Assembly (NCBI RefSeq): GCF_004745635.1 | Contig: NZ_SRLB01000049.1 | Location: 1-33,528 of the forward strand | DNA from: Methylobacterium nonmethylotrophicum | GTDB taxonomy: Bacteria > Pseudomonadota > Alphaproteobacteria > Rhizobiales > Beijerinckiaceae | Length of the DNA: 33,528 nucleotides | Direction of reading: 5' to 3' | Part shown: in pieces, positions 20,389 through 28,002 of the stretch | How the letters are laid out: every line of letters begins with the position of its first letter | How positions within the stretch are numbered: the stretch's first letter is position 1 | Notes under the pieces: generated by a model | The model's input: the letters and a program-made list of their open reading frames with translations, nothing else | Told to the model about the DNA's origin: nothing | Databases searched by the model: none | Made by a program: the position numbers and the translations under genes

Positions 20389-21707
20389 GTTTACGGTCTG
20401 AGGGCAACGTCGAGCCGTTCACCCGGCGGCCATTCACGCCAGCCTCTGACCCCGCACAGGGCTCCAAGAGCCGACCCAAGAAGCCGAAGCCTCCTCCGCC
20501 GCCCGTCGCGTCTTGGCTCGCCGAGGCGATGCGCGATCACCGTGGGGAGCTGATCCCCAACCTCGCCAACGCGATGCTCGCGTTCCGTGCGGCTCCGGAG
20601 CTGAGTGACGTGTTCGGGCATGACCTCATGCAGAGCGCGACTATCATCACGCGGGAGCCGCCGAGCCGTGACGGTCGACCCGGTGTTGAGTGCAAGCCGC
20701 GACCAGCGACAGACGCTGATGTCGGCCGCGTGCAGGAATTCCTGCAGGGTGCCGGCCTCCGGCGGCTGGGCAAGGATACCACCCACCAAGCGGCCGACCT
20801 GCGCGGGCATGAACGGTCGGTGCATCCCGTTCGCGACTACCTGAACAGCCTGCGTTGGGATGGGCGCCCCCGGCTCAAGACGCTGCTCTCGCGCTACCTC
20901 GGCGCAGAGGCCAACGCCTACACGGCCGAGGTCGGGACCATGTTCCTCGTCGCCATGGTGGCCCGCATCTTCGAACCGGGCTGCAAGGCGGATTACATGG
21001 TGGTGCTGGAAGGCGAGCAGGGCGCCAGGAAGTCCTCAGCCTGCGCGATCCTCGGAGGGCAATGGTTCTCTGATAGCCTTCCTGATGTGACGGTCGGCAA
21101 GGATGTCAGCCAGCATTTGCCGGGCAAGTGGCTGATTGAGATCGGCGAGATGGCGGCTATGAGCCGAGCCGAGAACGCTGCGCTCAAGGCGTTCATCACC
21201 CGCCCGGTTGAACGCTACCGCCCGACCTACGGGCGCAAGGAGGTCATCCAGCCGCGCCAGTGCATCTTCATCGGCACCACGAACAAGAGCGCGTACCTCC
21301 GGGATGAGACCGGCGGGCGCCGCTTCTGGCCGGTGAAGGTTGGGAGGATCGACCTTGCTGCCCTGGCCGACGATCGCGACCAACTCTTTGCGGAAGCTGT
21401 CGAGCAGTACCGCAGCGGGTTCCGGTGGTGGCCCTCGGTGGAATTCGAGCGCCAGCACATCAGGCCGGAGCAGGAAGCCCGATTTGAGGGCGACGCCTGG
21501 GAAGCCAGCATCCGCGAGTACCTGGAGGGCCGGTCATCCGTCCTCGTCCAGGAGGCTGCGCGCGAGGCGCTGCACATCGAGACGGCACGCATCGGGCGGG
21601 CCGATCAAAACCGAATTACCGCGATTTTTGAGAGGGTTGGATGGACCCGTGGGCGGAAAGATCGTCGCGGAAACATCCCCTGGATACCGGGACCGGGCCG
21701 GGAATGA
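20385..21707 (+). CDS. VapE/D5-like replicative helicase-ATPase (440 aa)
   Basis: The virulence-associated E family core is clear. Walker A is GEQGARKSS (210-218; Ala-Arg replaces the usual G-x before the Lys), Walker B region WLIEIGEM (249-256), sensor-like FIGTTN (295-300) and ETGGRRFWPV (309-318) with the arginine finger region. The N-terminal 120 residues are basic and Pro-rich. Such proteins unwind DNA for phages and phage-inducible islands. The candidate origin begins four bases after its stop. ATGA overlap with the primase. Confidence 0.85.
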   Translation: MSLRSEGNVEPFTRRPFTPASDPAQGSKSRPKKPKPPPPPVASWLAEAMRDHRGELIPNLANAMLAFRAAPELSDVFGHDLMQSATIITREPPSRDGRPGVECKPRPATDADVGRVQEFLQGAGLRRLGKDTTHQAADLRGHERSVHPVRDYLNSLRWDGRPRLKTLLSRYLGAEANAYTAEVGTMFLVAMVARIFEPGCKADYMVVLEGEQGARKSSACAILGGQWFSDSLPDVTVGKDVSQHLPGKWLIEIGEMAAMSRAENAALKAFITRPVERYRPTYGRKEVIQPRQCIFIGTTNKSAYLRDETGGRRFWPVKVGRIDLAALADDRDQLFAEAVEQYRSGFRWWPSVEFERQHIRPEQEARFEGDAWEASIREYLEGRSSVLVQEAAREALHIETARIGRADQNRITAIFERVGWTRGRKDRRGNIPWIPGPGRE

Positions 21708-21710
21708 GGC

Positions 21711-21830
21711 GACGGATGACCGGACGACCCGGACGACTTTCCTTATATATTGCTCTCCCTGCGCGCGCACGCGCGTATAGGGATCACGTAGAAAAGTCGT
21801 CCGTGTCATCCGTGTTGTCCGTCATCCGTC
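21711..21830. other. Candidate replication origin: inverted arrays of 8-bp repeats
   Basis: Left side: CGGATGAC (21713), CGGACGAC (21721), CGGACGAC (21730). Right side, opposite strand: GTCGTCCG (21796), GTCATCCG (21805), GTTGTCCG (21814), GTCATCCG (21821). Between them lie TTCCTTATATATTG (AT-rich, 21739-21752) and an alternating GC run (21761-21776). Repeats flanking an easily melted core right after a primase-helicase operon fit a replication origin. Binding and activity are inferred. Confidence 0.6.
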
Positions 21831-21843
21831 AGGGGATGATGCG

Positions 21844-22104
21844 ATGACCGCCGCCGCCAATTCCTGGGGGCCGTTCGCTCCGGATCTGGACGATGCTGAG
21901 CGCCGGGCGCGGCTCCGTTGCCTTCGTGGTCTTGCCCGTGTCCTCTCCGGCCCGCGCGCCGCCGAGTTCTGCCGCCACCTCGCCGCGGCCGAGTATGACG
22001 CCTCCGCCCTGCCCCTCGCCCTTGCCGCCCTAGACCGCCTGCCGAGCGTCGATCGCCGGCAGATCGTTGGGACCTACGGCGCCGTTCACCGCCCCGCAGC
22101 CTGA
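21844..22104 (+). CDS. Hypothetical protein (86 aa) after the origin
   Basis: MTAAANSWGPFAPDLDDAER, then helical RARLRCLRGLARVLSGPRAA and LPLALAALDRLPSVDRRQIV. GGGG lies just upstream of the ATG. Length and composition support a real gene; it ends 11 bases before the next. It resembles small helical proteins of phage early regions; no family recognised. Confidence 0.6.
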   Translation: MTAAANSWGPFAPDLDDAERRARLRCLRGLARVLSGPRAAEFCRHLAAAEYDASALPLALAALDRLPSVDRRQIVGTYGAVHRPAA

Positions 22105-22115
22105 GGAGCCCCATC

Positions 22116-22415
22116 ATGGCCGACATCATCGAGCTTTGGACCACCAAGCGCGACACCCCAAAGGACCGATGGACCGTGCTCCACGTCTACGGCCTGATGG
22201 GCGGGGTCGAGGTTGCCCGCTGCACCAAGGAGGGCCGCCCCGGCTGGCTCTACCTCCTCGGCATGTGCTCGGCGGCCTCGGACACCGACGTGCTGGCAGA
22301 GGTCCCGGACACCCCGGAAGGCGTCGCCATCCTCGACTTCGTGGCGCCTGCCGCCCTGCGTGCGATTAACCTCGCCGGGATGGATGCCGCGGTCTCTGAC
22401 GGGGACGCCGCGTGA
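22116..22415 (+). CDS. Hypothetical protein (99 aa)
   Basis: MADIIELWTTKRDTPKDRWT, then a mixed alpha/beta pattern (VLHVYGLMGGVEVARCTKEG, WLYLLGMC) and a hydrophobic acidic C-terminus. AGGAG lies upstream (22103-22107). Its stop overlaps the GTG of a following broken frame. No known domain. Confidence 0.6.
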   Translation: MADIIELWTTKRDTPKDRWTVLHVYGLMGGVEVARCTKEGRPGWLYLLGMCSAASDTDVLAEVPDTPEGVAILDFVAPAALRAINLAGMDAAVSDGDAA

Positions 22416-22560
22416 GCCGCGCCCCTGCCGGCCGCAAGCCGTAAGACCCCGCCGTCATCACAGTTGGGCTCTTGTCCCTCCTCAAGGCCCTGGACGGCCT
22501 CCCCGCCGACTCCTTGGCCGGCGCTCGTGATCGACAGCTTCGCGGGCCTTCCAGCGCCTG
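22412..22560 (+). pseudogene. Broken last gene of the replication operon
   Basis: A GTG at 22412 overlaps the previous stop and reads SRAPAGRKP to a TAA at 22442. The same frame continues protein-like (DPAVITVGLLSLLKALDGLP, ADSLAGARDRQLRG) and then degenerates into the AT-rich cargo at about 22560. Probably a nonsense mutation plus truncation by insertion of the following gene. Confidence 0.4.
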
Positions 22561-22562
22561 CG

Positions 22563-23108
22563 TCAGTGAGCGCGACCATCCTGCGGAATTTGGTGAAAAC
22601 TGGTCACCGCGTTGTGCAGAGCGGTAAATCCACCCTTCAGGGTACCAGCTTCAACCAAGAATTCGTGTGGTGTTCCATTCTTACTAATAGTATTATGATT
22701 GATAATCAGGCGCATAGTATTTTTGGCAATATCCTCAGACTCAGATATTTCGAACAACAGGCTTTTTTGTGACGAGTGATTTACAATACTTACCGTATGT
22801 ATAGCGCTCCAGGGTATCCAGTCTGTCGATATGCGGCGATCGAAAATGCCTTGGTCGCCAACCGAAACAACGTAACTTGCATTCATTAAGTCCTTAGAGA
22901 GAAAAGCTATGTAAATAGCAAAAACAAACAACGCAAAATATATGGAAAATTCTCCGACCCCTCCCTCTACCATGCTGTTTGGCCCTGTGGCTCCCGGTCT
23001 GATATAGAGAAGGAAACCGCAAAATATCAAAGCTATCGCCGCAGCAGCGAATATTATTCCAGTTCTCTTTTGAGAGATGGACGTATTGAACTGTTCGCGA
23101 CTGGCCAT
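22563..23108 (-). CDS. Two-helix membrane protein with PH-like domain, STM3941-like (181 aa)
   Basis: Two transmembrane segments (about residues 18-36, IIFAAAAIALIFCGFLLYI; and 53-70, EFSIYFALFVFAIYIAFL) are followed by a soluble domain (SVGDQGIFDRRISTDWIPWS, AIHTVSIV) typical of bacterial PH-like domains in the STM3941 family. GGAGG lies before ATG 23108. The gene is far richer in A/T than its neighbours and lies against a broken operon gene, so it looks like an acquired cargo gene. Function unknown. Confidence 0.7.
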   Translation of the reverse strand: MASREQFNTSISQKRTGIIFAAAAIALIFCGFLLYIRPGATGPNSMVEGGVGEFSIYFALFVFAIYIAFLSKDLMNASYVVSVGDQGIFDRRISTDWIPWSAIHTVSIVNHSSQKSLLFEISESEDIAKNTMRLIINHNTISKNGTPHEFLVEAGTLKGGFTALHNAVTSFHQIPQDGRAH

Positions 23109-23196
23109 GGCAACCTCCGACGCAGAAATAACATATTAGCACGCTCGAACAAATATCGTGGATATTTTTAAGCTTTGCTTTGGAGGTATCGGCCAG

Positions 23197-23286
23197 CGGC
23201 AAGCTAATATTTCACAGGCGGCAACACGTCGGCGGGCCAGTGTCTCAGCGGAGACCGTGGGCAATATCCAGCGGGCGCTGCCGTGA
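23197..23286 (+). pseudogene. XRE helix-turn-helix fragment
   Basis: A short frame reads QANISQAATRRRASVSAETV then GNIQRALP-stop. This follows the XRE spacing (ISQ-x2-A-x2-A-x-VS-x-ETV-x-NI-x-RA) with one oddity before VS. No start and no remaining domain. The rest of the gap 23109-23419 shows nothing else. Confidence 0.35.
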
Positions 23287-23419
23287 GGCTTCGGGCAGGA
23301 GCCGGCATCGCGGGGAGGCCCGAAGGATGGGTGATGCGAGCTACCGCGGCGGGCAGCCGCCTACTCGTCCTCAGGTCCGACTGCGGCTATCCCATGACGC
23401 CCGTTTCTGGAGCGACCGC

Positions 23420-23794
23420 ATGTTCACGCACGTCATGATCGGCAGCAACGACCTGGAGCGGGCCAGGGCCTTCTACGATGCGACGTTTGCCGCGTTGGGC
23501 GGCAAACCCGGCAAGATGGATGAGCGAGGCAGGCTGATCTATGCCCACGAGGGCAGCCGGCTGATGATCACGAAGCCGATCGACGGCAATCCAGCGACCG
23601 CGGCCAACGGCGGGACCATCGGCATCGTCGCTGCAAGCCGCGATCATGTCCTCGCGTGGCACGAGGCCGGCACCGCGCATGGGGGTACCGCCATCGAGAG
23701 CCCACCCACAGAGCGCCCGAACGGTGCCTTCGTGGCCTATCTTCGCGACCCGGATGGAAACAAGCTCACCGCACGGACTCCGCCAGTGAGGTGA
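23420..23794 (+). CDS. VOC-family (glyoxalase/bleomycin-resistance fold) protein (124 aa)
   Basis: Begins MFTHVMIGSNDLERARAFYD, the first strand and helix of vicinal-oxygen-chelate proteins with a metal-ligand His at residue 4. It ends FVAYLRDPDGNKLTAR, the usual D-P-(D/E)-G-N-K terminal motif; the last metal-binding Glu is replaced (NKLTA rather than NxxE). GGAG lies nine bases before the ATG. Substrate unknown: relatives include glyoxalases, dioxygenases and resistance proteins. It stands alone. The 275 bases after it hold no supportable gene. Confidence 0.85.
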   Translation: MFTHVMIGSNDLERARAFYDATFAALGGKPGKMDERGRLIYAHEGSRLMITKPIDGNPATAANGGTIGIVAASRDHVLAWHEAGTAHGGTAIESPPTERPNGAFVAYLRDPDGNKLTARTPPVR

Positions 23795-24069
23795 CGTGAG
23801 CTGCCGGTCCTATCGCGCGTCCTCACCACCATCACCGCCCACCCGACGCAGGCGGCATACGCCAGAAATCCGCAGTGGAGTCCCTGGAGGCGTTTTCTGA
23901 GGCTTTCCGGTCCTAGACTGCCCGAAGCCCGAAACGCCGTCAGGGACGCTCTGAGGGCAATTTCCGTCGAACCGGGCGACGAGGCGAGATCCGGTGGCCC
24001 GCCTGCGCCGGCCGGTCCCGCTACCCGCCTCTGAAGGATCGCCAGGATCTCGGAGTCAGGCCGCGTCCC

Positions 24070-24270
24070 TTATCGTCCGCGCAAAGCGAAGTAGGTAGCA
24101 GCCATCCCGACACCTGCGAAGAAAAGGATCGGGATCATCAGGCCGCCATTAGCCTCGTCGAGTTCTTCCAGGCTCAGCTCGCCGGTGTCCGCGCGCTGCT
24201 CTTCAGTCTGCGGCATGATCCCGAACTCAGTCGTGTTGCTGCGATCAGCTTCGAAAACGACGTCCGACAT
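24070..24270 (-). CDS. Double-glycine leader peptide (66 aa) with short hydrophobic core
   Basis: Residues 32-43 read LSLEELDEANGG, the third GG-type leader in the window. The leader is long and acidic (43 residues). The 23-residue core is a single hydrophobic, Gly/Ala-containing helix (LMIPILFFAGVGMAATYF) with a basic end (RGR), like pore-forming class II bacteriocins or a tail-anchored peptide. GGAG lies eight bases before ATG 24270, which is better than upstream starts whose residues look random. No transporter or immunity gene is obvious next to it. Confidence 0.72.
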   Translation of the reverse strand: MSDVVFEADRSNTTEFGIMPQTEEQRADTGELSLEELDEANGGLMIPILFFAGVGMAATYFALRGR

Positions 24271-24456
24271 TGATCTTCTCCAAAGACGGTCAGAGCAACG
24301 ACAGGCTTCAGATCGGCACCTGTGCTGGGTCTTGGATAGATCGACTTCGGTTCGGGCTGCGGTGCCGAATGGCACGCAGGCGCGACACCTTCGACTTAGG
24401 TTCCCGGGCCGAGAACGGACACGTCTGATGTGGGTGGCGAACGGACTCTCGCATGC

Positions 24457-24705
24457 TCAGCCGGTTGAGTTCCAACCCAGGCGGCCACCCCGTGCGATCG
24501 CAACTAGGACGACTCGCCGGTGCGCGTGCCACTGGTCCAAGACCTCATGCATCAGAGAGAGCAATCTCTCGGCTTCCGTGGTGTCCCACCCTTTATTTTT
24601 GTTCTCCGTGATGCGTTCAATCAGCCGACCGACACGCCGGTTTGCATCCGCGATGTGCCGATCAGCGTGTGCGAGTTCGGCTCTTTCGCTCTGGAAATTG
24701 GTCAT
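24457..24705 (-). CDS. Small coiled-coil hypothetical protein (82 aa)
   Basis: MTNFQSERAELAHADRHIAD and NRRVGRLIERITENKNKG form a helix with heptad-like spacing. DTTEAERLLSLMHEVLDQWH follows, then a basic end. This is a very common type of short protein in Methylobacterium and relatives (AExHIAxxxxRVxxQxxxIxxL...TxxAxxLLxxxxxxLxxxxxHR). AGAGGA precedes ATG 24705. Function unknown. Divergent from the BA14K-like gene. Confidence 0.68.
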   Translation of the reverse strand: MTNFQSERAELAHADRHIADANRRVGRLIERITENKNKGWDTTEAERLLSLMHEVLDQWHAHRRVVLVAIARGGRLGWNSTG

Positions 24706-24894
24706 GCGGCGGTCCTCTGTTACGGGACAACGCATGAGAATGGGTCCAGAGCCGGCAAGCGCCGGCATATGCTCCTCGGCTACGACGCTCGGCGCCGCCT
24801 GTCCTGATAGGCAGAATTGTCGCGAGCATGGACCGAAAACACTCGGGGGAAGTTCACTGAGTATGAGAGGCTTCTCTCACCACGGACAAATCCC

Positions 24895-25542
24895 ATGAAA
24901 CACGCTCTCCTCACTGCAGCGACCGTGGCTGCTGCATTTGCTCTCCTCCCGGCGACAGCCGATGCGCGTCCCGGTGGAGGCGGGTTCCGGGGTGGCGGCT
25001 TCGGCGGCGGAGGCGGAGGATTTGGCGGCGCACGCATCGGAGGTGTGGGTGGTGGCTTCCGCGGTGGTTCAGGGCTCGCGGCGGGGGGATACCGCAGTGG
25101 CGGAGGGCTGGGCGGCTTCCGCGGCGCTGCGGGCGGTCCTGGGCTCGCTGTGGGTGGTCAACGTGGTGGCGGTGCCATTGCAGTTGGTGGCCTCCGTCCT
25201 GCCGTTGGCGGCTTTAGCGGGCGCGGGTACGCCGGCAATCGAGGCGGCTACTACCGCGGACGGGGCTATGGGTACGGAGCTGCCGGGCTAGGTGTGGGTC
25301 TCGGGCTTGGCTTGGCCGCTGGGGGGCTTGGCTACGGGTACGGGGGCTACGATGATGGGTACTATGGTGGCGGCTATGCTCCGGCCGGATACGGCGGGTT
25401 TGACGAAGGTTACGCACCTGCTGCGGCCGAGGTCGCATCCGATCCCGATCAGGTGAACTACTGCATTCAACGCTTCCGGTCCTATGACAGGGCCAGCGGC
25501 ACCTATCTCGGCAACGATGGGCAGAGGCATCCCTGCCCGTAG
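24895..25542 (+). CDS. Secreted glycine-rich protein with BA14K-like C-terminus (215 aa)
   Basis: A signal peptide (MKHALLTAATVAAAFALLPA, cleavage near TADARPG) is followed by about 130 residues of Gly/Arg/Tyr-rich repeats (GGGFRGGGFGGG type). The last 35 residues match the BA14K family: VNYCIQRFRSYDRASGTYL then DGQRHPCP, with two cysteines likely bonded. BA14K proteins are exported proteins of Rhizobiales; the Brucella member is lectin-like and immunogenic. An intrinsic terminator follows. Stand-alone gene. Confidence 0.82.
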   Translation: MKHALLTAATVAAAFALLPATADARPGGGGFRGGGFGGGGGGFGGARIGGVGGGFRGGSGLAAGGYRSGGGLGGFRGAAGGPGLAVGGQRGGGAIAVGGLRPAVGGFSGRGYAGNRGGYYRGRGYGYGAAGLGVGLGLGLAAGGLGYGYGGYDDGYYGGGYAPAGYGGFDEGYAPAAAEVASDPDQVNYCIQRFRSYDRASGTYLGNDGQRHPCP

Positions 25543-25565
25543 TCGCACTGATTGAGAAATGCCCG

Positions 25566-25602
25566 AAGCCCAGCGGCCGAGAACGGCTTGCTGGGCTTTC
25601 TC
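25566..25602 (+). terminator. Intrinsic terminator after the BA14K-like gene
   Basis: AAGCCCAGC pairs with GCTGGGCTT around a 15-base loop, followed by TTCTC. A second small hairpin (CTGCC-gtc-GGCAG, near 25673) precedes the convergent operon end. Confidence 0.75.
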
Positions 25603-25689
25603 ATAAGGTCTGCAGACACAAAGGATTAGCCGCGTTCAGCCCAGTTACCGTGCGGCATCCTACTGCCGTCGGCAGGAGTCCGCCTGCGT

Positions 25690-26016
25690 CTAATTCTGCC
25701 GATTATCCATCGACGCCTCGGCAGCCCGGATCATCTCCTCCAGGTCGCGCCCCGCCTTTGCGATCATCCGCCGGAGCGCGATCGCCCGGGCCGTGTACCG
25801 CCCGTGCTTCCAGTTCGCCCGAGCAGCCCGCTCCCGGCCCTCAGGCGTCCTGGCGCCCGTGCTGGTGCCGCCGTGTATCCTGCACCGGCCGTTCGGCATC
25901 GCTGGACCGAGACAGGACCCACCATCCCGACGCCGAGCCCCACAGCGAGGAGCCGCGAACGCTCCCCGCAGCCGATCGCAGGAACACGCCTCTTGGGGTG
26001 CATCGGCTGATTTCAC
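25690..26016 (-). CDS. HGGxSTG-motif protein (108 aa)
   Basis: The pattern CGARRRDGGSCLGPAMPNGR then CRIHGGTSTGARTPEG and WKHGRYTARA matches the HGGxSTG family: short proteins with C-x(8-9)-C-x8-C-x2-H that could bind zinc, frequent in rhizobial phage and island DNA. Some are mislabelled as glucan biosynthesis proteins. The N-terminus may begin later than 26016, as the first 20 residues are not typical. Last gene of the recombinase operon, two bases after the 216-aa gene. Confidence 0.75.
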   Translation of the reverse strand: MKSADAPQEACSCDRLRGAFAAPRCGARRRDGGSCLGPAMPNGRCRIHGGTSTGARTPEGRERAARANWKHGRYTARAIALRRMIAKAGRDLEEMIRAAEASMDNRQN

Positions 26017-26018
26017 GC

Positions 26019-26669
26019 CTACCCCCCGACCCGCTTGCGGGACCGAGACCCCCCGGCCAAGCTACCTGCCACCACGGCCTGAGCGCCCTCGCCGATGTGG
26101 TTGTGCTGGACCACGACAACCTGCCGCCCGCCAGACCGCATTCGCTGCAAGGTCTGCATCCCGGCCTGGTACGAGCCTGTCAGGCGCACGAAGGCCCGGG
26201 ACATGCGCTCGGCCTCGACGCAGGCCGCCTGCCTGGCAGCCCCGAGGGAGCGGCTGGCCTCGGTCATCTGCTGCTGCATCAGCGCCGCCGCCGTCATCGC
26301 CGCGACGTGGGCGGTCGCGAGTTGGTGGGCGAGCATCCGCTCGAGCCCGTCGGCAGCCTTGATACTGTCGGCCGTGTCGAGGGCCATCTCCAGGGAGCCG
26401 GCATTCTTGGCGAGGTCGAGCCTGTCTCGGCTGGCATCGGCCGCCACGGCATTGGGGTTCGCCAGGGTGTCGAGGATCGCCGGCAGGGTGTTCTCTGCGA
26501 AGTCCTCGGTCGGCATCAGCTCGCCACCGGCAGTGCGGCGCGTGTCGACCGGCAGGGGCGCACGGGCGGCTTCCTCGTACCGATCCGCGATCCCGGACGG
26601 ACCGCCTCTCTCCTCGGCCCTGATGCGGGCCACGCCGAGAAGATCGTCCCCTGATTTCCTGCGGTTCAT
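26019..26669 (-). CDS. Helical hypothetical protein of the recombinase operon (216 aa)
   Basis: Long helices in the middle (LDLAKNAGSLEMALDTADS, LERMLAHQLATAHVAAMTAA, RAFVRLTGSYQAGMQTLQRM) are followed by the C-terminal motif RQVVVVQHNHIGEGAQAVVA, which I remember as a conserved QxVxVxHxHVxxGGQAxVxG tail in rhizobial island proteins usually encoded next to HGGxSTG genes. GGAGAGGA precedes ATG 26669. Function unknown; may be DNA-packaging or recombination related, judged only from neighbours. Confidence 0.68.
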   Translation of the reverse strand: MNRRKSGDDLLGVARIRAEERGGPSGIADRYEEAARAPLPVDTRRTAGGELMPTEDFAENTLPAILDTLANPNAVAADASRDRLDLAKNAGSLEMALDTADSIKAADGLERMLAHQLATAHVAAMTAAALMQQQMTEASRSLGAARQAACVEAERMSRAFVRLTGSYQAGMQTLQRMRSGGRQVVVVQHNHIGEGAQAVVAGSLAGGSRSRKRVGG

Positions 26670-26671
26670 CG

Positions 26672-26920
26672 TCAGTCCTCTCCGGCATCCCAATACCTTG
26701 CCCCTGGCGTAGGCGGCAAAAGACCAAGCTGTTTTAGAGAGGTCGCATCCCCGCGGTTTTCATCCCACGGCCCCGGCGACCAAACTGTTACAAAGTATGT
26801 ATCAGAAGGAGGGGTATTTGCGCGAACAACGGTGACAAAGCCACCAGCCCGGTATGCAAATTTATGGACGCTACAGATGCCTTTTTTGCTTGTTGCGAAG
26901 AAACGGCCCGCGCTCTTCAT
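26672..26920 (-). CDS. Hypothetical protein (82 aa) coupled to the recombinase
   Basis: ATG 26920 overlaps the recombinase stop (ATGA). The sequence (MKSAGRFFATSKKGICSVHK, FAYRAGGFVTVVRANT, TYFVTVWSPGPWDENRG) is beta-rich with a proline-rich end. Its DNA is AT-richer than the flanking genes (about 26700-26990), suggesting an inserted gene that kept operon coupling. No domain recognised. Confidence 0.58.
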   Translation of the reverse strand: MKSAGRFFATSKKGICSVHKFAYRAGGFVTVVRANTPPSDTYFVTVWSPGPWDENRGDATSLKQLGLLPPTPGARYWDAGED

Positions 26921-28002
26921 AGAAATACACTCCCCGAATGCCCCTTGAAAGCATTTGCTCGTCTAATATAACCAACGACTGTTCTAGTATCCCGATGCCC
27001 GCTCTGATCCATGATCCGGGCCAAGTCTGCCCCACGCTCGGCCGCTGTCGTGATGTAGCCGGCCCGCAGCGAGTGAGCCCCGAACGTCGAGGCATCGAGC
27101 CCGGCTGCGGTGGCGTACTTCTTCACGATGTCGACGACGGCCTGAGTGGTAAGGCGGGGTGCGGGTTTTGTCGCAACTTGCGACGAAACCTCCTCGCCCG
27201 AGAGGTGGGGAAATTCCCCACCCTTGCGCACCCGCCCAGACCGCGACACCGGCCGGAACACCGGCCCTTCGGTGATCCCCGCCGCATCGAGCCAGTCGCG
27301 CACCAGTGCAACCGGCCGGATGAAGCGCCCGTGCGGGATCGCCTTCTCGAACCCGGCGCCCTCTTGGTCGACCTTCGATCGGCGCACTAGCACCCGCAGG
27401 CCCTCGGGATCCTCGCGCAGGTCCGCGACGTCGAGAGCAACCAGCTCGGAGCGGCGGAAGGCACCAGCGAACCCGAGGGCGAGCAGCGCCCGATCCCTCT
27501 TGCCGGTGAGCGTGTCAGGCGTGCGCATCAGCATCGCCATCACGATGTCAGCCGTTGCCGCAGCCTTCTGCTCGGGAGCAGTGCCGACCTTCCGCCGGAT
27601 GCCCTTCAGTGTGGCGCGCACCGCCTCGTCCTCTGTCGGGTCAGGCAGCCGGGCGAGCTTGTGCGCGTACCGGATCGCCGCAAGGCGCCTGCCGATGGTC
27701 GAGGCCGCTCGGCCGACCTCTGCCTCGGCTACCAGGAACGCGGCCACGGCCTCAGGGGTCGCCGGGAGCGACCGGAAGCCGTAGCGGCTGCACCAAGCCT
27801 CGAACGCCGCGGCGTCGCCCCGATAAGCTCGCACGGTCGCATCGGCCTTTGATGCGCGCTGGTACGCCTCGACGAGGGAGGCGGCCTCGGCGGGCAGGCC
27901 GGGGGACTCACCCGGCAACGCAAGCGCAAAATCTGCGCCTGCGTCCGGCATATCGGCCATCGTGACCGATTTCAGCGCCGGCAAGGCGAGATCGTCAGGC
28001 AC
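26917..28002 (-). CDS. Tyrosine recombinase/integrase (about 361 aa)
   Basis: A SAM-like core-binding domain (VRAYRGDAAAFEAWCSRYGF, RAASTIGRRLAAIRYAHKLA) is followed by a catalytic domain with AFRRSELVAL (first Arg), RRSKVDQEG (Lys region), HSLRAGYITTAA (His and second Arg), GHRDTRTVVGYIRR (third His/Arg and nucleophile Tyr). It ends NAFKGHSGSVFL. All catalytic residues are present. It would integrate or resolve the element. The GTG at 28002 overlaps the end of the DUF3102 gene by eight bases; ATG 27960 is the alternative. No att sites could be identified in the window. Confidence 0.87.
   Translation of the reverse strand: MPDDLALPALKSVTMADMPDAGADFALALPGESPGLPAEAASLVEAYQRASKADATVRAYRGDAAAFEAWCSRYGFRSLPATPEAVAAFLVAEAEVGRAASTIGRRLAAIRYAHKLARLPDPTEDEAVRATLKGIRRKVGTAPEQKAAATADIVMAMLMRTPDTLTGKRDRALLALGFAGAFRRSELVALDVADLREDPEGLRVLVRRSKVDQEGAGFEKAIPHGRFIRPVALVRDWLDAAGITEGPVFRPVSRSGRVRKGGEFPHLSGEEVSSQVATKPAPRLTTQAVVDIVKKYATAAGLDASTFGAHSLRAGYITTAAERGADLARIMDQSGHRDTRTVVGYIRRANAFKGHSGSVFL

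Noticed and set aside
25841..26654. + strand frames up to 334 aa opposite the HGGxSTG and 216-aa genes
   Set aside because: Pro/Arg/His-rich shadow composition; the reverse strand carries the recognisable motifs and operon spacing.
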